Part shown: positions 27,417-35,683 of the stretch, one piece after another
Position numbering within the stretch: the first letter of the stretch is position 1
How the letters are laid out: every line of letters starts with the position of its first letter
From: JALZVT01 sp039029135
GTDB lineage: Bacteria > Pseudomonadota > Gammaproteobacteria > Pseudomonadales > Azotimanducaceae
Length of the DNA stretch: 64,000 nt
Reading direction: 5' to 3'
Assembly (NCBI GenBank): GCA_039029135.1
Contig: JBCCGT010000021.1
Span: 1-64,000 of the forward strand
Translations under genes and position numbers: made by a program
The notes under the pieces: generated by a model
What the model was told of the DNA's origin: nothing
Seen by the model: the letters and a program-made list of their open reading frames with translations, nothing else
Database searches by the model: none

Positions 27417-28340
27417 ATGGCAGCACTCGAATCGTGTCCGGCAAGCGCGCCGGCGGAGGAGATTCAGCGCACGATGGCCCGGGACGGGGCCATGATTCTC
27501 ACGGAGGCGCTCTCGCCCGCGGCGCTCGGCGCTTTGAACGCGCAGTTGGAGCCGCTGATCGCCCGCACGCCGGTGGGCGGCGACGACTTCAGCGGCCGCC
27601 AGACCCGGCGCAGCGGAGCGCTGGTTGCGCGGGCGCCGCTGACCCGGCCGCTCGTCGCAGATCCCCGTATCGTCGGCGCGGCGTCCCGCTATCTCGCGCC
27701 CTATACCGACAAGATCATTCTGCACCTGACCCAGACCATTCACATCGGTCCCCACAGCCCGGCGCAGACCCTGCACCGGGATCGACTGGCGTGGGGTGGC
27801 TATCTGCCCGACACGATCGAACCGCAGTTCAACACGATCTGGGCGCTGAGCGACTTCACGGCGGAAAACGGCGCCACCCGCGTCGTGCCCGGCAGCCACA
27901 CCTGGGACGCCGATCGCCGGGCGGCGCCCGACGAGAAGACCAGCGCGGAGATGCCGGCCGGCAGCGTCCTGCTGTACTCGGGCAGCGTGCTGCATTCTGG
28001 CGGCGAGAATCGCAGTGACGCTCCGCGCCTCGGGCTGAACATCACCTATTGTCTGGGCTGGCTGCGGCAGGAGGAGAACCAGTATCTGTCCTGTCCGCCG
28101 CATATCGCGCGTGAGCTGGAGCCCGAGCTGCAGGAGCTGCTCGGCTATACCCAGGGCAGCTACGCACTGGGCTACTACTCGGATCCAGAGCCGGCGCCGG
28201 ACAGCAGCCGGGACATTCTGCCGCCAGAGATGGCGCTCGGTCGCTGGCCGAGTTCAGGCGGGTTCTCCAGCACTTCTAACGAAACGCTGCAGGAGCTGCT
28301 CAACGAAGAACTCGCGGAGCAGCACGATCGGCACGCCTAG
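27417..28340 (+). CDS. phytanoyl-CoA dioxygenase family protein (PhyH-like, paralogue)
   Basis: A 307-aa Fe(II)/2OG dioxygenase. Ligands are H120 and D122 (LHRDR) and H193 (VLHSGG), with R204 (PRLGL) as the likely 2OG residue. It shares GWLRQEENQYL with the paralogue at 11601-12521, but the two are otherwise distinct. GGGGAGG lies 6 bases before ATG 27417, deciding against two in-frame ATGs upstream. It is divergent from the TonB receptor, so it may act on what the receptor imports. Its TAG stop is the first base group of a 38-bp tandem repeat. Confidence 0.87.
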   Translation: MAALESCPASAPAEEIQRTMARDGAMILTEALSPAALGALNAQLEPLIARTPVGGDDFSGRQTRRSGALVARAPLTRPLVADPRIVGAASRYLAPYTDKIILHLTQTIHIGPHSPAQTLHRDRLAWGGYLPDTIEPQFNTIWALSDFTAENGATRVVPGSHTWDADRRAAPDEKTSAEMPAGSVLLYSGSVLHSGGENRSDAPRLGLNITYCLGWLRQEENQYLSCPPHIARELEPELQELLGYTQGSYALGYYSDPEPAPDSSRDILPPEMALGRWPSSGGFSSTSNETLQELLNEELAEQHDRHA

Positions 28341-28468
28341 CGGGAGAACATCTCGGGGCGGGAAGAAGTTCTTCCTAGCGGAAGAACATCTCGGGGCGGG
28401 AAGAGGTTTTTCCTAACGGAAAAACATCTAGGGGCCGGAAGAAGTTCTTCCTAGCGGAAGAACATCTT
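28337..28468. repeat. 38-bp tandem repeat spanning both converging stop codons
   Basis: Three full units start at 28337, 28375 and 28413 and a partial fourth at 28451. Each begins CTAGCGGAAGAACATC (or a close variant) and ends GGAAGAAGTTCTTC. The TAG stop of the plus-strand dioxygenase gene is in unit 1 and the CTA (TAG on minus) of the DUF937 gene is in unit 4. Unit junctions form hairpins such as GTTCTTCC-TAGC-GGAAGAAC (8 bp, 4-base loop), with compensating change in unit 3 (TTTTTCC-TAAC-GGAAAAA). It probably acts as a bidirectional terminator built by duplication of the DUF937 3' end. Confidence 0.88.
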
Positions 28469-28993
28469 CCCGGCTATGCCCAGCAGGTCGTCGGCGAGGG
28501 AGCCGTCGTTGTCCTGATCCAGAAAGCCCGACAGCAGACCGCCGATGCCGCTGCTCTGCGGCGAATTCACGCCGAGTGAGCTCTTCTGCTGACTCATCGC
28601 ACCCATCGCGAGGCTCGCCACGATGGGCAACAGCTTCTTGATGAGCCCGGGAGCGACGCCCGTCTTTTCGGCCGTGCGACCGGCCAGCACGCGGCTGACG
28701 TGTTTGCCACCCAGAACATGGCTGAGGATCTTGTTGCCGTCATCGGTAGTGGCCTGATCGGTCAGGACGTTGGGCTGTTCCATGTAGCGACCGTGGTTGC
28801 CCTTGGTCAGCGCACCGAGCAGGTCTTCCAGGCCGCCCGTGGACTGGGTGTTCTTGGCCATCCCGCGAGACAGGGCGGGGACCAGCTGGCCGATCACGGA
28901 GCTGATCTGGCCGTCGTTGAGGCCGAAATTCTTGGCGAGCGTCGAGACGGCGGAGCCGCCGGCTGCCTTCAGCACGGTTTCGAGAATGTTCAT
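28451..28993 (-). CDS. DUF937 protein
   Basis: A 180-aa DUF937-family protein: N-terminal MNILETVLKAAGGSAVSTLAKNF, then the conserved helical domain through LLPIVASLAMGAMSQQ, and a C-terminal tail with a DQDNDGSLADDLLG segment, an EF-hand-like acidic loop. The family is widespread but uncharacterised. AAGGA lies about 6 bases before the ATG. The last codons (GKMFFR) and stop are the template of the adjacent 38-bp repeat array. Confidence 0.85.
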   Translation of the reverse strand: MNILETVLKAAGGSAVSTLAKNFGLNDGQISSVIGQLVPALSRGMAKNTQSTGGLEDLLGALTKGNHGRYMEQPNVLTDQATTDDGNKILSHVLGGKHVSRVLAGRTAEKTGVAPGLIKKLLPIVASLAMGAMSQQKSSLGVNSPQSSGIGGLLSGFLDQDNDGSLADDLLGIAGKMFFR

Positions 28994-29314
28994 GTGTGTC
29001 CTTCTTTAGGTTTCCTTCTTGAGGTCTTTCCTGAGGTTTCTTCCTGAGTTGTTCCTGATGCGTTCAGGAGGTCGTCTCGCCATGGCCTGAGGTTGGCCAG
29101 CGGCAAACGCGCGGCGATCGCTCGACCGGGCGTTGCAACCGAGACCCTGAATGTCGCCGTTTGTTGTGGTCGCTGACCCCGGCGATCTCGTTGTTGCGCC
29201 AGTCTAAACGGTGCGCGTGCGCCGTCCACGGCCGCGGGTCGGTTTTTACAGCATCTTGTGCCCGCGGCCGGTCGACGCCCGCGTTGAACGCTGACCGGAC
29301 GCCAGCTTGTCGGA
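28994..29314. other. intergenic region upstream of the DUF937 gene
   Basis: 321 bases. Next to the gene, 28997-29065 contains four to five degenerate copies of a pyrimidine-rich unit near TTCCTGAGGTTTC, spaced 11 to 15 bases; read on the minus strand these are GA-rich and supply the ribosome site. The rest (29066-29314) has no gene or recognised signal; it would contain the DUF937 promoter and the 3' end of the dehydrogenase transcript. Confidence 0.4.
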
Positions 29315-30403
29315 TCAGATCGCGGCCAGCGCGTCGATCGCGGCCGTCGGCATGCCGGCCGCCGTCGCGGCCTTCGCGATCGAGGCCCAAGATCCCGCGT
29401 CCAGCGGAATGCCCTGCGCGAGCCGCGCCTCTCGGCTCTCGCGTTCGGGGTCGCCCGGCACACGAACCCGATCGTGGCCCGTGGCCGGCTCGCAGCTATA
29501 GAGATAGTCGATCATCGCACCGACCTCAGCCTGGAAACCGGCGGCATTGCCCGTGGCCTGCGGGTCGAGCACGAAGGTCAGCATGTTGTTGACGATGTCG
29601 TGCGAGCGCGGATTGTCGGGCTGCACGGTCAGTTCACCGGCCAGCGCGCCGCCAAGCAGCTCACAGAGCACGGCCAGGCCGTAGCCCTTGTGCCCGCCGA
29701 ACGGACCGAGCGTGCCGAACGGCTCTTTGAACAGCACCGCGGCGTCCTGTGTGGGGCGCCCTTCGTGATCGACGAGTGCGCCCTCCGGCACCGGTGCGCC
29801 CTTGTGATAGGCGACGCGCACCTTGCCGAGCGCCACGGCGCTGGTCGCCATGTCCAGCACGATTGGCGGCGCGTCGTCGCGCGGCACGACCGCGCAGAAG
29901 GGGTTGGTCACCAGGCGCGCCTCGCGGCCCGCAAACGGCGAGACCGATGGCCCGTGTCCGGTGACGTTAACGAAGTGCACGGACACCATGCCGGCGGCCG
30001 CGCACTGCTCGCCGTACGTGCCGATGCGCCCCAGGTGATGCGCCTCCCGCAGCCCCATGCAGACCAGGCCGTTGTCTCGGGCGCGGGCGATCGCGAAGTC
30101 GATGGCCTCGCGACCGACGCGCTGACCAAAGCCGTGCTGGCCATCGATCATGACCACCGCGCCGTTGTCGCGCAGCACGCGCATGGAGGCGTTGACCTGC
30201 AGCAGTCCGGCCTTCGCGTTCTGCACATACGCGGGCAGCATGCCGACGCCGTGGCTGTCGTGCCCTTTGAGGTTCGCCTCGACCAGGTGGTCGGCCACGA
30301 TCAGCGCGGTGTCCTTGGTTGTGTCCAGGCGGACGAATACGTCGGCAACAAAGTCGCGCAGCGCTGGCGCTGCGACGACGACGTCCTGATTGGCTGTTGG
30401 CAT
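29315..30403 (-). CDS. malate/L-lactate dehydrogenase family oxidoreductase (Ldh2-type)
   Basis: A 362-aa NAD(P)-dependent 2-hydroxyacid (or ureidoglycolate/sulfolactate-type) dehydrogenase of the Ldh_2 family, distinct from Rossmann malate dehydrogenases. Typical motifs are visible: the substrate-binding GHDSHGVGMLP near residue 46, FAGREARLVTNPFCAVVP, ATSAVALGKV and GGHKGYGLAVLCELL. GGGAGGGG precedes ATG 30403 by about 8 bases, excluding the longer frame. It is divergent from an enoyl-CoA hydratase gene. Confidence 0.88.
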   Translation of the reverse strand: MPTANQDVVVAAPALRDFVADVFVRLDTTKDTALIVADHLVEANLKGHDSHGVGMLPAYVQNAKAGLLQVNASMRVLRDNGAVVMIDGQHGFGQRVGREAIDFAIARARDNGLVCMGLREAHHLGRIGTYGEQCAAAGMVSVHFVNVTGHGPSVSPFAGREARLVTNPFCAVVPRDDAPPIVLDMATSAVALGKVRVAYHKGAPVPEGALVDHEGRPTQDAAVLFKEPFGTLGPFGGHKGYGLAVLCELLGGALAGELTVQPDNPRSHDIVNNMLTFVLDPQATGNAAGFQAEVGAMIDYLYSCEPATGHDRVRVPGDPERESREARLAQGIPLDAGSWASIAKAATAAGMPTAAIDALAAI

Positions 30404-30495
30404 GACGGTTTCCCCTCCCGCTGTTGATGATTGCGCCTTGTCCGCGCGCCTCATCGTGTGTAATTGTCGCGTGGTTTTCAACGAGGGGGAAACCA

Positions 30496-31329
30496 ATGGC
30501 TGATATCGACACCGGTACCGAAGATCTCTTGGCGCGCGAACAGGACGGCGTTGTCGTCATCACGCTCAACCGGCCTGCGGCCCGCAACGCGATGTCTGGT
30601 CCGATGAACGCCGGACTGGCCAGCGTGCTGGCCTATGCGGAGACGGCGGCGTCCGTGCGCGCCGTGGTGATCACCGGGGCAGGCGGGGCGTTCTGCGCGG
30701 GCGGCGACGTGAAGGGCATGGCTGCCGGCGGCGACGCCGGTGCGGGGGGCGGCGACCAGCCCACGCTCGACGAGCGCATTCATCGCCAGCGCCTCAATCA
30801 GCGCAACACGGCAGGTCGCATGTTTCTGATGCCCAAGCCCGTCGTCGCGTCGCTGCCGGGTGCGGCCGCTGGCGCGGGCCTGTCGCTGGCCCTGTCCGCG
30901 GATCTGCGCATCATGGCGGACAGCGCCTTCATCACCACGGCGTTCGCCAAGGTTGGCTTTAGCGGCGACTATGGCGGGACGTTCTTTCTGTCCCAGCTCG
31001 TCGGGCTGGGCAAGGCCAAAGAGCTGTACTACCTGTCGGATCGCGTCAGCGCGCAGGACTGTCTGGCCCTGGGGATCGCGAACGCGGTCGTGCCGGCGGA
31101 GGAGCTAGAGGAGCGGGCGTTTGCGCTCGCCCAGCGGCTCGCGAGCGGGCCGCCGATTGCGCTGCGCTACATGAAAGAGAACTTTAACCGCGCGGCGATG
31201 GGTGCCGACGTCATCGAGTGCCTGGATCTCGAGGCGACCCATCACGTGCACTCGGGCTTGAGCGAGGACCACCGCAACGCCGCCGCCGCATTCGTCGAGA
31301 AGCGGCAGCCGGAGTTCGTTGGTCGCTAA
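30496..31329 (+). CDS. enoyl-CoA hydratase/isomerase family protein
   Basis: A 277-aa crotonase-fold protein. Oxyanion-hole segments are GAGGAFCAGGDVKGMA (about 60-75) and PGAAAGAGLSLALSADLRI; the usual catalytic Glu position carries KVGFSGDYGGTFFL, so hydratase, isomerase or dehalogenase-like activity cannot be told apart. GAGGGGGA lies 5 bases before ATG 30496, deciding the start. It faces away from the dehydrogenase gene at 30403. Confidence 0.87.
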   Translation: MADIDTGTEDLLAREQDGVVVITLNRPAARNAMSGPMNAGLASVLAYAETAASVRAVVITGAGGAFCAGGDVKGMAAGGDAGAGGGDQPTLDERIHRQRLNQRNTAGRMFLMPKPVVASLPGAAAGAGLSLALSADLRIMADSAFITTAFAKVGFSGDYGGTFFLSQLVGLGKAKELYYLSDRVSAQDCLALGIANAVVPAEELEERAFALAQRLASGPPIALRYMKENFNRAAMGADVIECLDLEATHHVHSGLSEDHRNAAAAFVEKRQPEFVGR

Positions 31330-31350
31330 CCACTCCCGGCGTCCGACGGA

Positions 31351-32613
31351 TCAGGCGGCGGGCAGCGCTTCTGCGCGCGGCGCCCGGCGCAGGCTGCGGT
31401 CGACCCAGATTCGATCGGTCTGGGCGTTGTAGCGTGCGTAGAACGGCCGGGGCAGGTTGCGGCAGAACGCCGCCATGGCCTCTTTGGCTTCCAACAGCGA
31501 GCCCGCCGCGAAGTAGATCGGCTGAAACTCCGTGATCGGATAGTCTTGCACGGCCGCGGTCTCGGGCACCCACGGCAACACACGGGCGTTGCGCTCCTCG
31601 CAGGCGTGCAGCAGCTCGCCGGGGCTCGACAGCAGACCCGCGCCGTACGCCTTCAGCGTGCTGTCGTCGCCGTCGCGCCGCGCCGCGTCATCCGTCGCGC
31701 TACTCACCAGCCCGAATTCCACGCTGAACCAATAGCAGCGCGCGAGTCGTTCGATCTCCGCATCGCTCGCACCAAGGCTCGCAAGCCCGATCTCCTGGGA
31801 CAGATCGGCAAAGCTCGGGTCCGCAAACATCGGCGCGTGGCCGAGCAGTTCGTGGCAGACGTCCGGCTCCGGCGTGTACAGCGGTACCGACGGGTGGCGA
31901 ATGTACTGGGTGCAAAAGAACACGCGAAAGGCGAGGCCCGCGAGGAATTCTCGACCGCCCAACAAACCAGGCACCGGGCGCATGCGAAAGCCCGTGCGGC
32001 GCGAGATTGCAGCGCTGACGTCGGCAAGCTGGGGAATCGCATCCGGTCCGAAAGCGCACTCCCGCATGAGATGGCGGCGGGCGCGCAGGTACTCCTCGCA
32101 GCCGTAGCGGGCCTGCAGCGGCGCGAGCTGCTCCCAGACCGCGCGCCAGGTTGCGTGCTCCGCGGCGCTGTACTCGATCCGCGGGATCTCCTCTCCCGTA
32201 CGGTGGGCGTAGGCGATCGCTGCCAGCTCGTCGCGGCGTGCGCGATAGCTGGCATCCTGAAAGCCGGGATGATCGCTCTCAAGCTCCGTCCCCGCGTTCA
32301 GGGTCTCATCGACCAACTGGTCGAGCTCGTGGGACTCACGCGGGAACCAGGCGACCTCGCGCTGATCCAGCACCAGAATGCTCGAGGCGATGGCCTCGAG
32401 TTCGGTGAGCAGTTGTTGGATGCGCGGGTCCGCCGGCGCGCCCTCGCAGTCGACGTAGATATCGAAATGTTCGCCGCGAGTCGGGCGTGATTCGATCTGC
32501 GTCAGGTTCAGCCCGAGACGACTAAAGGGCGCGAGAGCGGCCTCCAGTGCGCCCACCCGGTTGTCTAGCTGCAGCAGCAGCGACGTGCGCTGCGGTCGGC
32601 GAGCGCCGCTCAT
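31351..32613 (-). CDS. aromatic amino acid hydroxylase, eukaryote-type, with N-terminal ACT domain (phenylalanine 4-hydroxylase)
   Basis: A 420-aa pterin-dependent hydroxylase. Residues 8-85 form an ACT regulatory domain (LLLQLDNRVGALEAALAPF); residues about 115-415 are the catalytic domain with iron ligands H254, H259 (CHELLGH) and E299 (YWFSVEFG). Long stretches (TPEPDVCHELLGH, SQEIGLASLGA, KAYGAGLLSS) match animal phenylalanine hydroxylase rather than the roughly 270-aa bacterial PhhA, which has no ACT domain. The C-terminal tetramerisation helix of the animal enzyme is absent. ATG 32613 overlaps the upstream cysteine synthase stop by 4 bp (ATGA), so they are coupled. Tyrosine or tryptophan as substrate is possible. 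Confidence 0.87.
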   Translation of the reverse strand: MSGARRPQRTSLLLQLDNRVGALEAALAPFSRLGLNLTQIESRPTRGEHFDIYVDCEGAPADPRIQQLLTELEAIASSILVLDQREVAWFPRESHELDQLVDETLNAGTELESDHPGFQDASYRARRDELAAIAYAHRTGEEIPRIEYSAAEHATWRAVWEQLAPLQARYGCEEYLRARRHLMRECAFGPDAIPQLADVSAAISRRTGFRMRPVPGLLGGREFLAGLAFRVFFCTQYIRHPSVPLYTPEPDVCHELLGHAPMFADPSFADLSQEIGLASLGASDAEIERLARCYWFSVEFGLVSSATDDAARRDGDDSTLKAYGAGLLSSPGELLHACEERNARVLPWVPETAAVQDYPITEFQPIYFAAGSLLEAKEAMAAFCRNLPRPFYARYNAQTDRIWVDRSLRRAPRAEALPAA

Positions 32614-33587
32614 TGGGTGTCGAGTTCTCGCGCCGCCAGAAACTCGGGATTGAACAGCGTGGACTGGTACTTCGCGCCGGTGTCGCACAGCACGGTCACG
32701 ATCGTGTGACCCTTGCCCATGCGGCGCGCCTGCTCGGCCGCCGCGCACAGGTTGATGCCCGTGCTGGAGCCGAAGAACCAGCCTTCTTCGCGCAGCAGTC
32801 GGTAGACCAGCTTGACCATGTCGGCGTCGGGAACCTGTATGGCGTCGTCGATCGCCGCGCCAGCGAGGTTGTCGGTCACGCGGCTGTTGCCGATGCCCTC
32901 GGTGATCGACGGCCCGGGCGTCATGGTGGCGTCCCCGGTGGTGACGTAGTTGAACAGCGCGCTGCCGTGCGGATCGGCAAGCACGACTTGCAGGTCGGCA
33001 CGGCATTCCTTGAGATATGCGCCCGTGCCCGCGAGCGTGCCGCCGGTACCCGTCGCGACCACGAAGGCGTCGACCTGGCCTTCGGTCTGTTGCCAGATTT
33101 CGGGTCCGGTGGACTCATAGTGGGCGAGTCGATTAGCCGTGTTGTCGAACTGGTTGGCCCACACGCCTTGTGGCAGCGATTCCGCGTAGCGCCCAGCCTG
33201 CTTTTGATAGTTCATGTCATCCGCGTAGGGCACGGTCGGCACCTCGCGCACGTCAGCGCCGAGCGTCCTGAGAATCTGCACCTTCTCCGGCGACTGATTG
33301 TCGGGCATGTAGATGACGCAGTCGTAGCCGCGCGCGTTGCAGACGTGTGCGAGACCGATACCCGTGTTGCCGGCGGTGCCCTCGACGACCGTGCCGCCGG
33401 GCTGCAGGCACCCCGCGCGCTCGTGTTCGCGAATCATCCACCAGGCCGCGCGATCCTTGACCGAGCCGCCGGGATTAAGGAACTCGGCCTTACCGAGGAT
33501 CTCACACCCGGTGGCTTCGGACAGCGAGTTGATGCGGATGAGAGGGGTGTTGCCGATGGCGGCGACAAAGTCGTTGTGAAGCTGCAT
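32610..33587 (-). CDS. cysteine synthase family PLP enzyme
   Basis: A 325-aa fold-type II PLP enzyme that would make L-cysteine from O-acetylserine and sulfide. The PLP lysine is K44 (NPGGSVKDR); the phosphate and substrate loops are TAGNTG (71-76), where CysK has TSGNTG, and GTGGTLAGTG. The length and the C-terminal CDTGAKYQSTLFN fit O-acetylserine sulfhydrylase relatives. The Ser-to-Ala change and the location with the hydroxylase gene, away from the cys genes, leave open a different acceptor. Divergent from apbE. Confidence 0.83.
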   Translation of the reverse strand: MQLHNDFVAAIGNTPLIRINSLSEATGCEILGKAEFLNPGGSVKDRAAWWMIREHERAGCLQPGGTVVEGTAGNTGIGLAHVCNARGYDCVIYMPDNQSPEKVQILRTLGADVREVPTVPYADDMNYQKQAGRYAESLPQGVWANQFDNTANRLAHYESTGPEIWQQTEGQVDAFVVATGTGGTLAGTGAYLKECRADLQVVLADPHGSALFNYVTTGDATMTPGPSITEGIGNSRVTDNLAGAAIDDAIQVPDADMVKLVYRLLREEGWFFGSSTGINLCAAAEQARRMGKGHTIVTVLCDTGAKYQSTLFNPEFLAARELDTQ

Positions 33588-33769
33588 GTGCTCGCTCTCG
33601 AGAGGCGTCCCCAGCGAGTGCTCTGCTGGGCGGGGTCGGCATGGTACCGGCTTCGTCTTTCGGTTGCGAAGTGTGACCTGCGTCGCAAGCGCGCTGCAAA
33701 CGGCGGAGCAATAATTGAGTTACCTACGAGCCACTTGGCGGTGAACACCCGAACACCGCCGGCGGCGCC

Positions 33770-34777
33770 ATGAAGAGGACCTTCGTGCAACGATCCCTAA
33801 CCCGCACCGCCGCGTCGATTGCGCTCATCTGCGCGATGCTTGGTTCCAATCTGGCGCAGGCGGAGTGGCACCGCGACGAGCAGGCCATCATGGGTACGCG
33901 CGTGCACGCGGAGCTGTGGCACGTGGACTCGGCGGTGGCGGAGGCGCTGCTCGCAGAAGTCATGGCTGAAATGCGCCGCATCGAGTCGGTGTTCAGCCCC
34001 TATATCGAGGGCTCCGAGCTGTCCCGGCTGAACCGTCAGGCGGCGGCGGGCTGGCAGACGGTGTCGGCGGAAATGTACGCGCTGCTGGCTGCGGCTGCGC
34101 GCATCAGCGCGCTTTCCGACGGTGCGTTCGATATCACCTATGCCTCTGCCGGCCATCTGTACAACTATCGGCAGCGCGAACGCCCCGACGCGGACGCGCT
34201 GGCGGCGGCGCTGCCGGCGATCGACTATCGTTTCGTCCAACTTCGCGAGCCTGACCAGGTGCGCTTCGAGCGCGCGGGCGTGCTGATCGACCTCGGCGGC
34301 ATCGCCAAAGGCTATGCCGTCGATCGAGCGATCGAGCGGCTTGAGCGGCGCGGCGTCTCGCAGGCCATCGTGGCCGCCGGGGGCGACAGTCGCATTCTCG
34401 GCGATCGACGCGGCCGCCCCTGGAGCGTCGGCGTGCAGCATCCGCGGCGGCCTCAAGAGATGATCGCCGTGCTGCCGCTCGTCGATACCGCCGTCTCCAC
34501 CTCGGGCGACTACGAGCGCTACTTCGAACGCGAGGGCATTCGCTTCCACCACATTCTCGATCCGACCAGCGGCGACTCGGCTCGCGGACTGCGCAGCGTC
34601 ACCATCATGGGGCCGGAGGGCATTTTCACGGACGCGCTGTCGACGGCGGTGTTCGTCCTCGGGGTGGATGCGGGGCTCGCGCTGATCGATCGGCTGCCCG
34701 GCATCGACGCGGTGCTGGTCGACGCCTCCGGTGCGTTGCGCTACTCCGCGGACATCGCGCCGGCTGCGGCCGACTGA
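33770..34777 (+). CDS. apbE: FAD:protein FMN transferase
   Basis: A 335-aa ApbE flavinyltransferase, which attaches FMN to Thr in exported redox proteins such as NqrB/C or RnfG. A signal peptide ends at AQA|EW (31/32). Conserved segments seen are IMGTRVHAEL, LIDLGGIAKGYAVD, AVSTSGDYERYF, FHHILDPTSG and the FTDALSTAVFVLG Mg site. No flavinylation target is encoded in this window. It is transcribed away from the cysteine synthase gene. Confidence 0.92.
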   Translation: MKRTFVQRSLTRTAASIALICAMLGSNLAQAEWHRDEQAIMGTRVHAELWHVDSAVAEALLAEVMAEMRRIESVFSPYIEGSELSRLNRQAAAGWQTVSAEMYALLAAAARISALSDGAFDITYASAGHLYNYRQRERPDADALAAALPAIDYRFVQLREPDQVRFERAGVLIDLGGIAKGYAVDRAIERLERRGVSQAIVAAGGDSRILGDRRGRPWSVGVQHPRRPQEMIAVLPLVDTAVSTSGDYERYFEREGIRFHHILDPTSGDSARGLRSVTIMGPEGIFTDALSTAVFVLGVDAGLALIDRLPGIDAVLVDASGALRYSADIAPAAAD

Positions 34778-35148
34778 CGTCACAAAGGCGCCGCCGTATT
34801 TCCGGCGACCCGGGAACTGTGACAAGCGACCCAAACTGACAGGGCGCTTACATCTACCTTTGTCCACGTCGCAGATCGGCTGTGAAACGCCTGCGATGCC
34901 AGCCATGACGGCCGGGAGATGCGCGAAGGACACGCATCGATTTAAGCAGCTCAAGGATAGCTGCCTGCGGTGACCGGATTGCGCCGCGCGAAGGCAAAGG
35001 AGCGCGAACCTAGTGCTGGCAGTTCGCCGCGGTCGTTGCTGATGGACACAGCGACCGATCGTCGACGACAGCACCAGGGTTATGCGCAGCCTTCGTCGTC
35101 CAAATCAAACAAGTGGCCGCTCACGGCCGCACAGGTCCGGAGAGCCAG
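34778..35148. other. intergenic region before the TPR/ExbB block
   Basis: 371 bases between apbE and the TlpA-like gene. No convincing reading frame, RNA or palindrome was found. It probably contains the promoter for the block that starts at 35149; no -35/-10 pair stands out. Confidence 0.4.
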
Positions 35149-35673
35149 ATGGAACGTAGACGCACAGACGGCAGCGCGAGCAAGTCGCTGCTCGCGGTGG
35201 TAGTCGTCGCAGTCGTTGTCGCCTTCGCGGTAAATGCCCACGCCGTTGGCGTGCGCCAAAGCGCACCCGATTTCACACTCGAAGCCTTGGACGGCGAGAA
35301 CCTGCGCCTGCAGGAGTACCGCGGTCAGGTCGTCTTGATCAATTTCTGGGCTAGCTGGTGCGGACCCTGTCGGCAGGAAATGCCGGTCCTCGATCGGCTG
35401 CACCAGCGCTACGAGGAGGCCGGCTTTACCGTCCTCGGGGTCAACGTCGAAGGCAAGCGCGGTCCTGCGGAAAAGATTGCGCGCAAATCCAGATTGACCT
35501 TTCCCGTGCTTATCGACGCGGGTCAAAAGGTCAGCGAAACCTATGATCTCGAAGCGATGCCGAGCACCGTGCTCGTCGATCGCGACGGCGTGGTTCGCTA
35601 TGTCCATCGCGGCTACAAGCCCGGCGACGAGGCGAAGTACCTCGAGGTCGTCAAGCAGCTGATCCTCGAATAG
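35149..35673 (+). CDS. TlpA-like thioredoxin family protein
   Basis: A 174-aa membrane-anchored or exported thioredoxin. A hydrophobic segment at 13-32 (LLAVVVVAVVVAFAVNAHA) serves as signal or anchor; the thioredoxin fold follows with the redox motif C71-G-P-C74 (WASWCGPC) and the cis-Pro loop EAMPST. This is the TlpA/ResA type working on periplasmic disulfides or cytochrome maturation. GGAGA lies 6 bases ahead of ATG 35149. The next gene starts 10 bp downstream, placing it at the head of the TPR/ExbB block; it could keep the cysteines of exported partners reduced. Confidence 0.87.
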   Translation: MERRRTDGSASKSLLAVVVVAVVVAFAVNAHAVGVRQSAPDFTLEALDGENLRLQEYRGQVVLINFWASWCGPCRQEMPVLDRLHQRYEEAGFTVLGVNVEGKRGPAEKIARKSRLTFPVLIDAGQKVSETYDLEAMPSTVLVDRDGVVRYVHRGYKPGDEAKYLEVVKQLILE

Positions 35674-35683
35674 GTCGCCTGCG

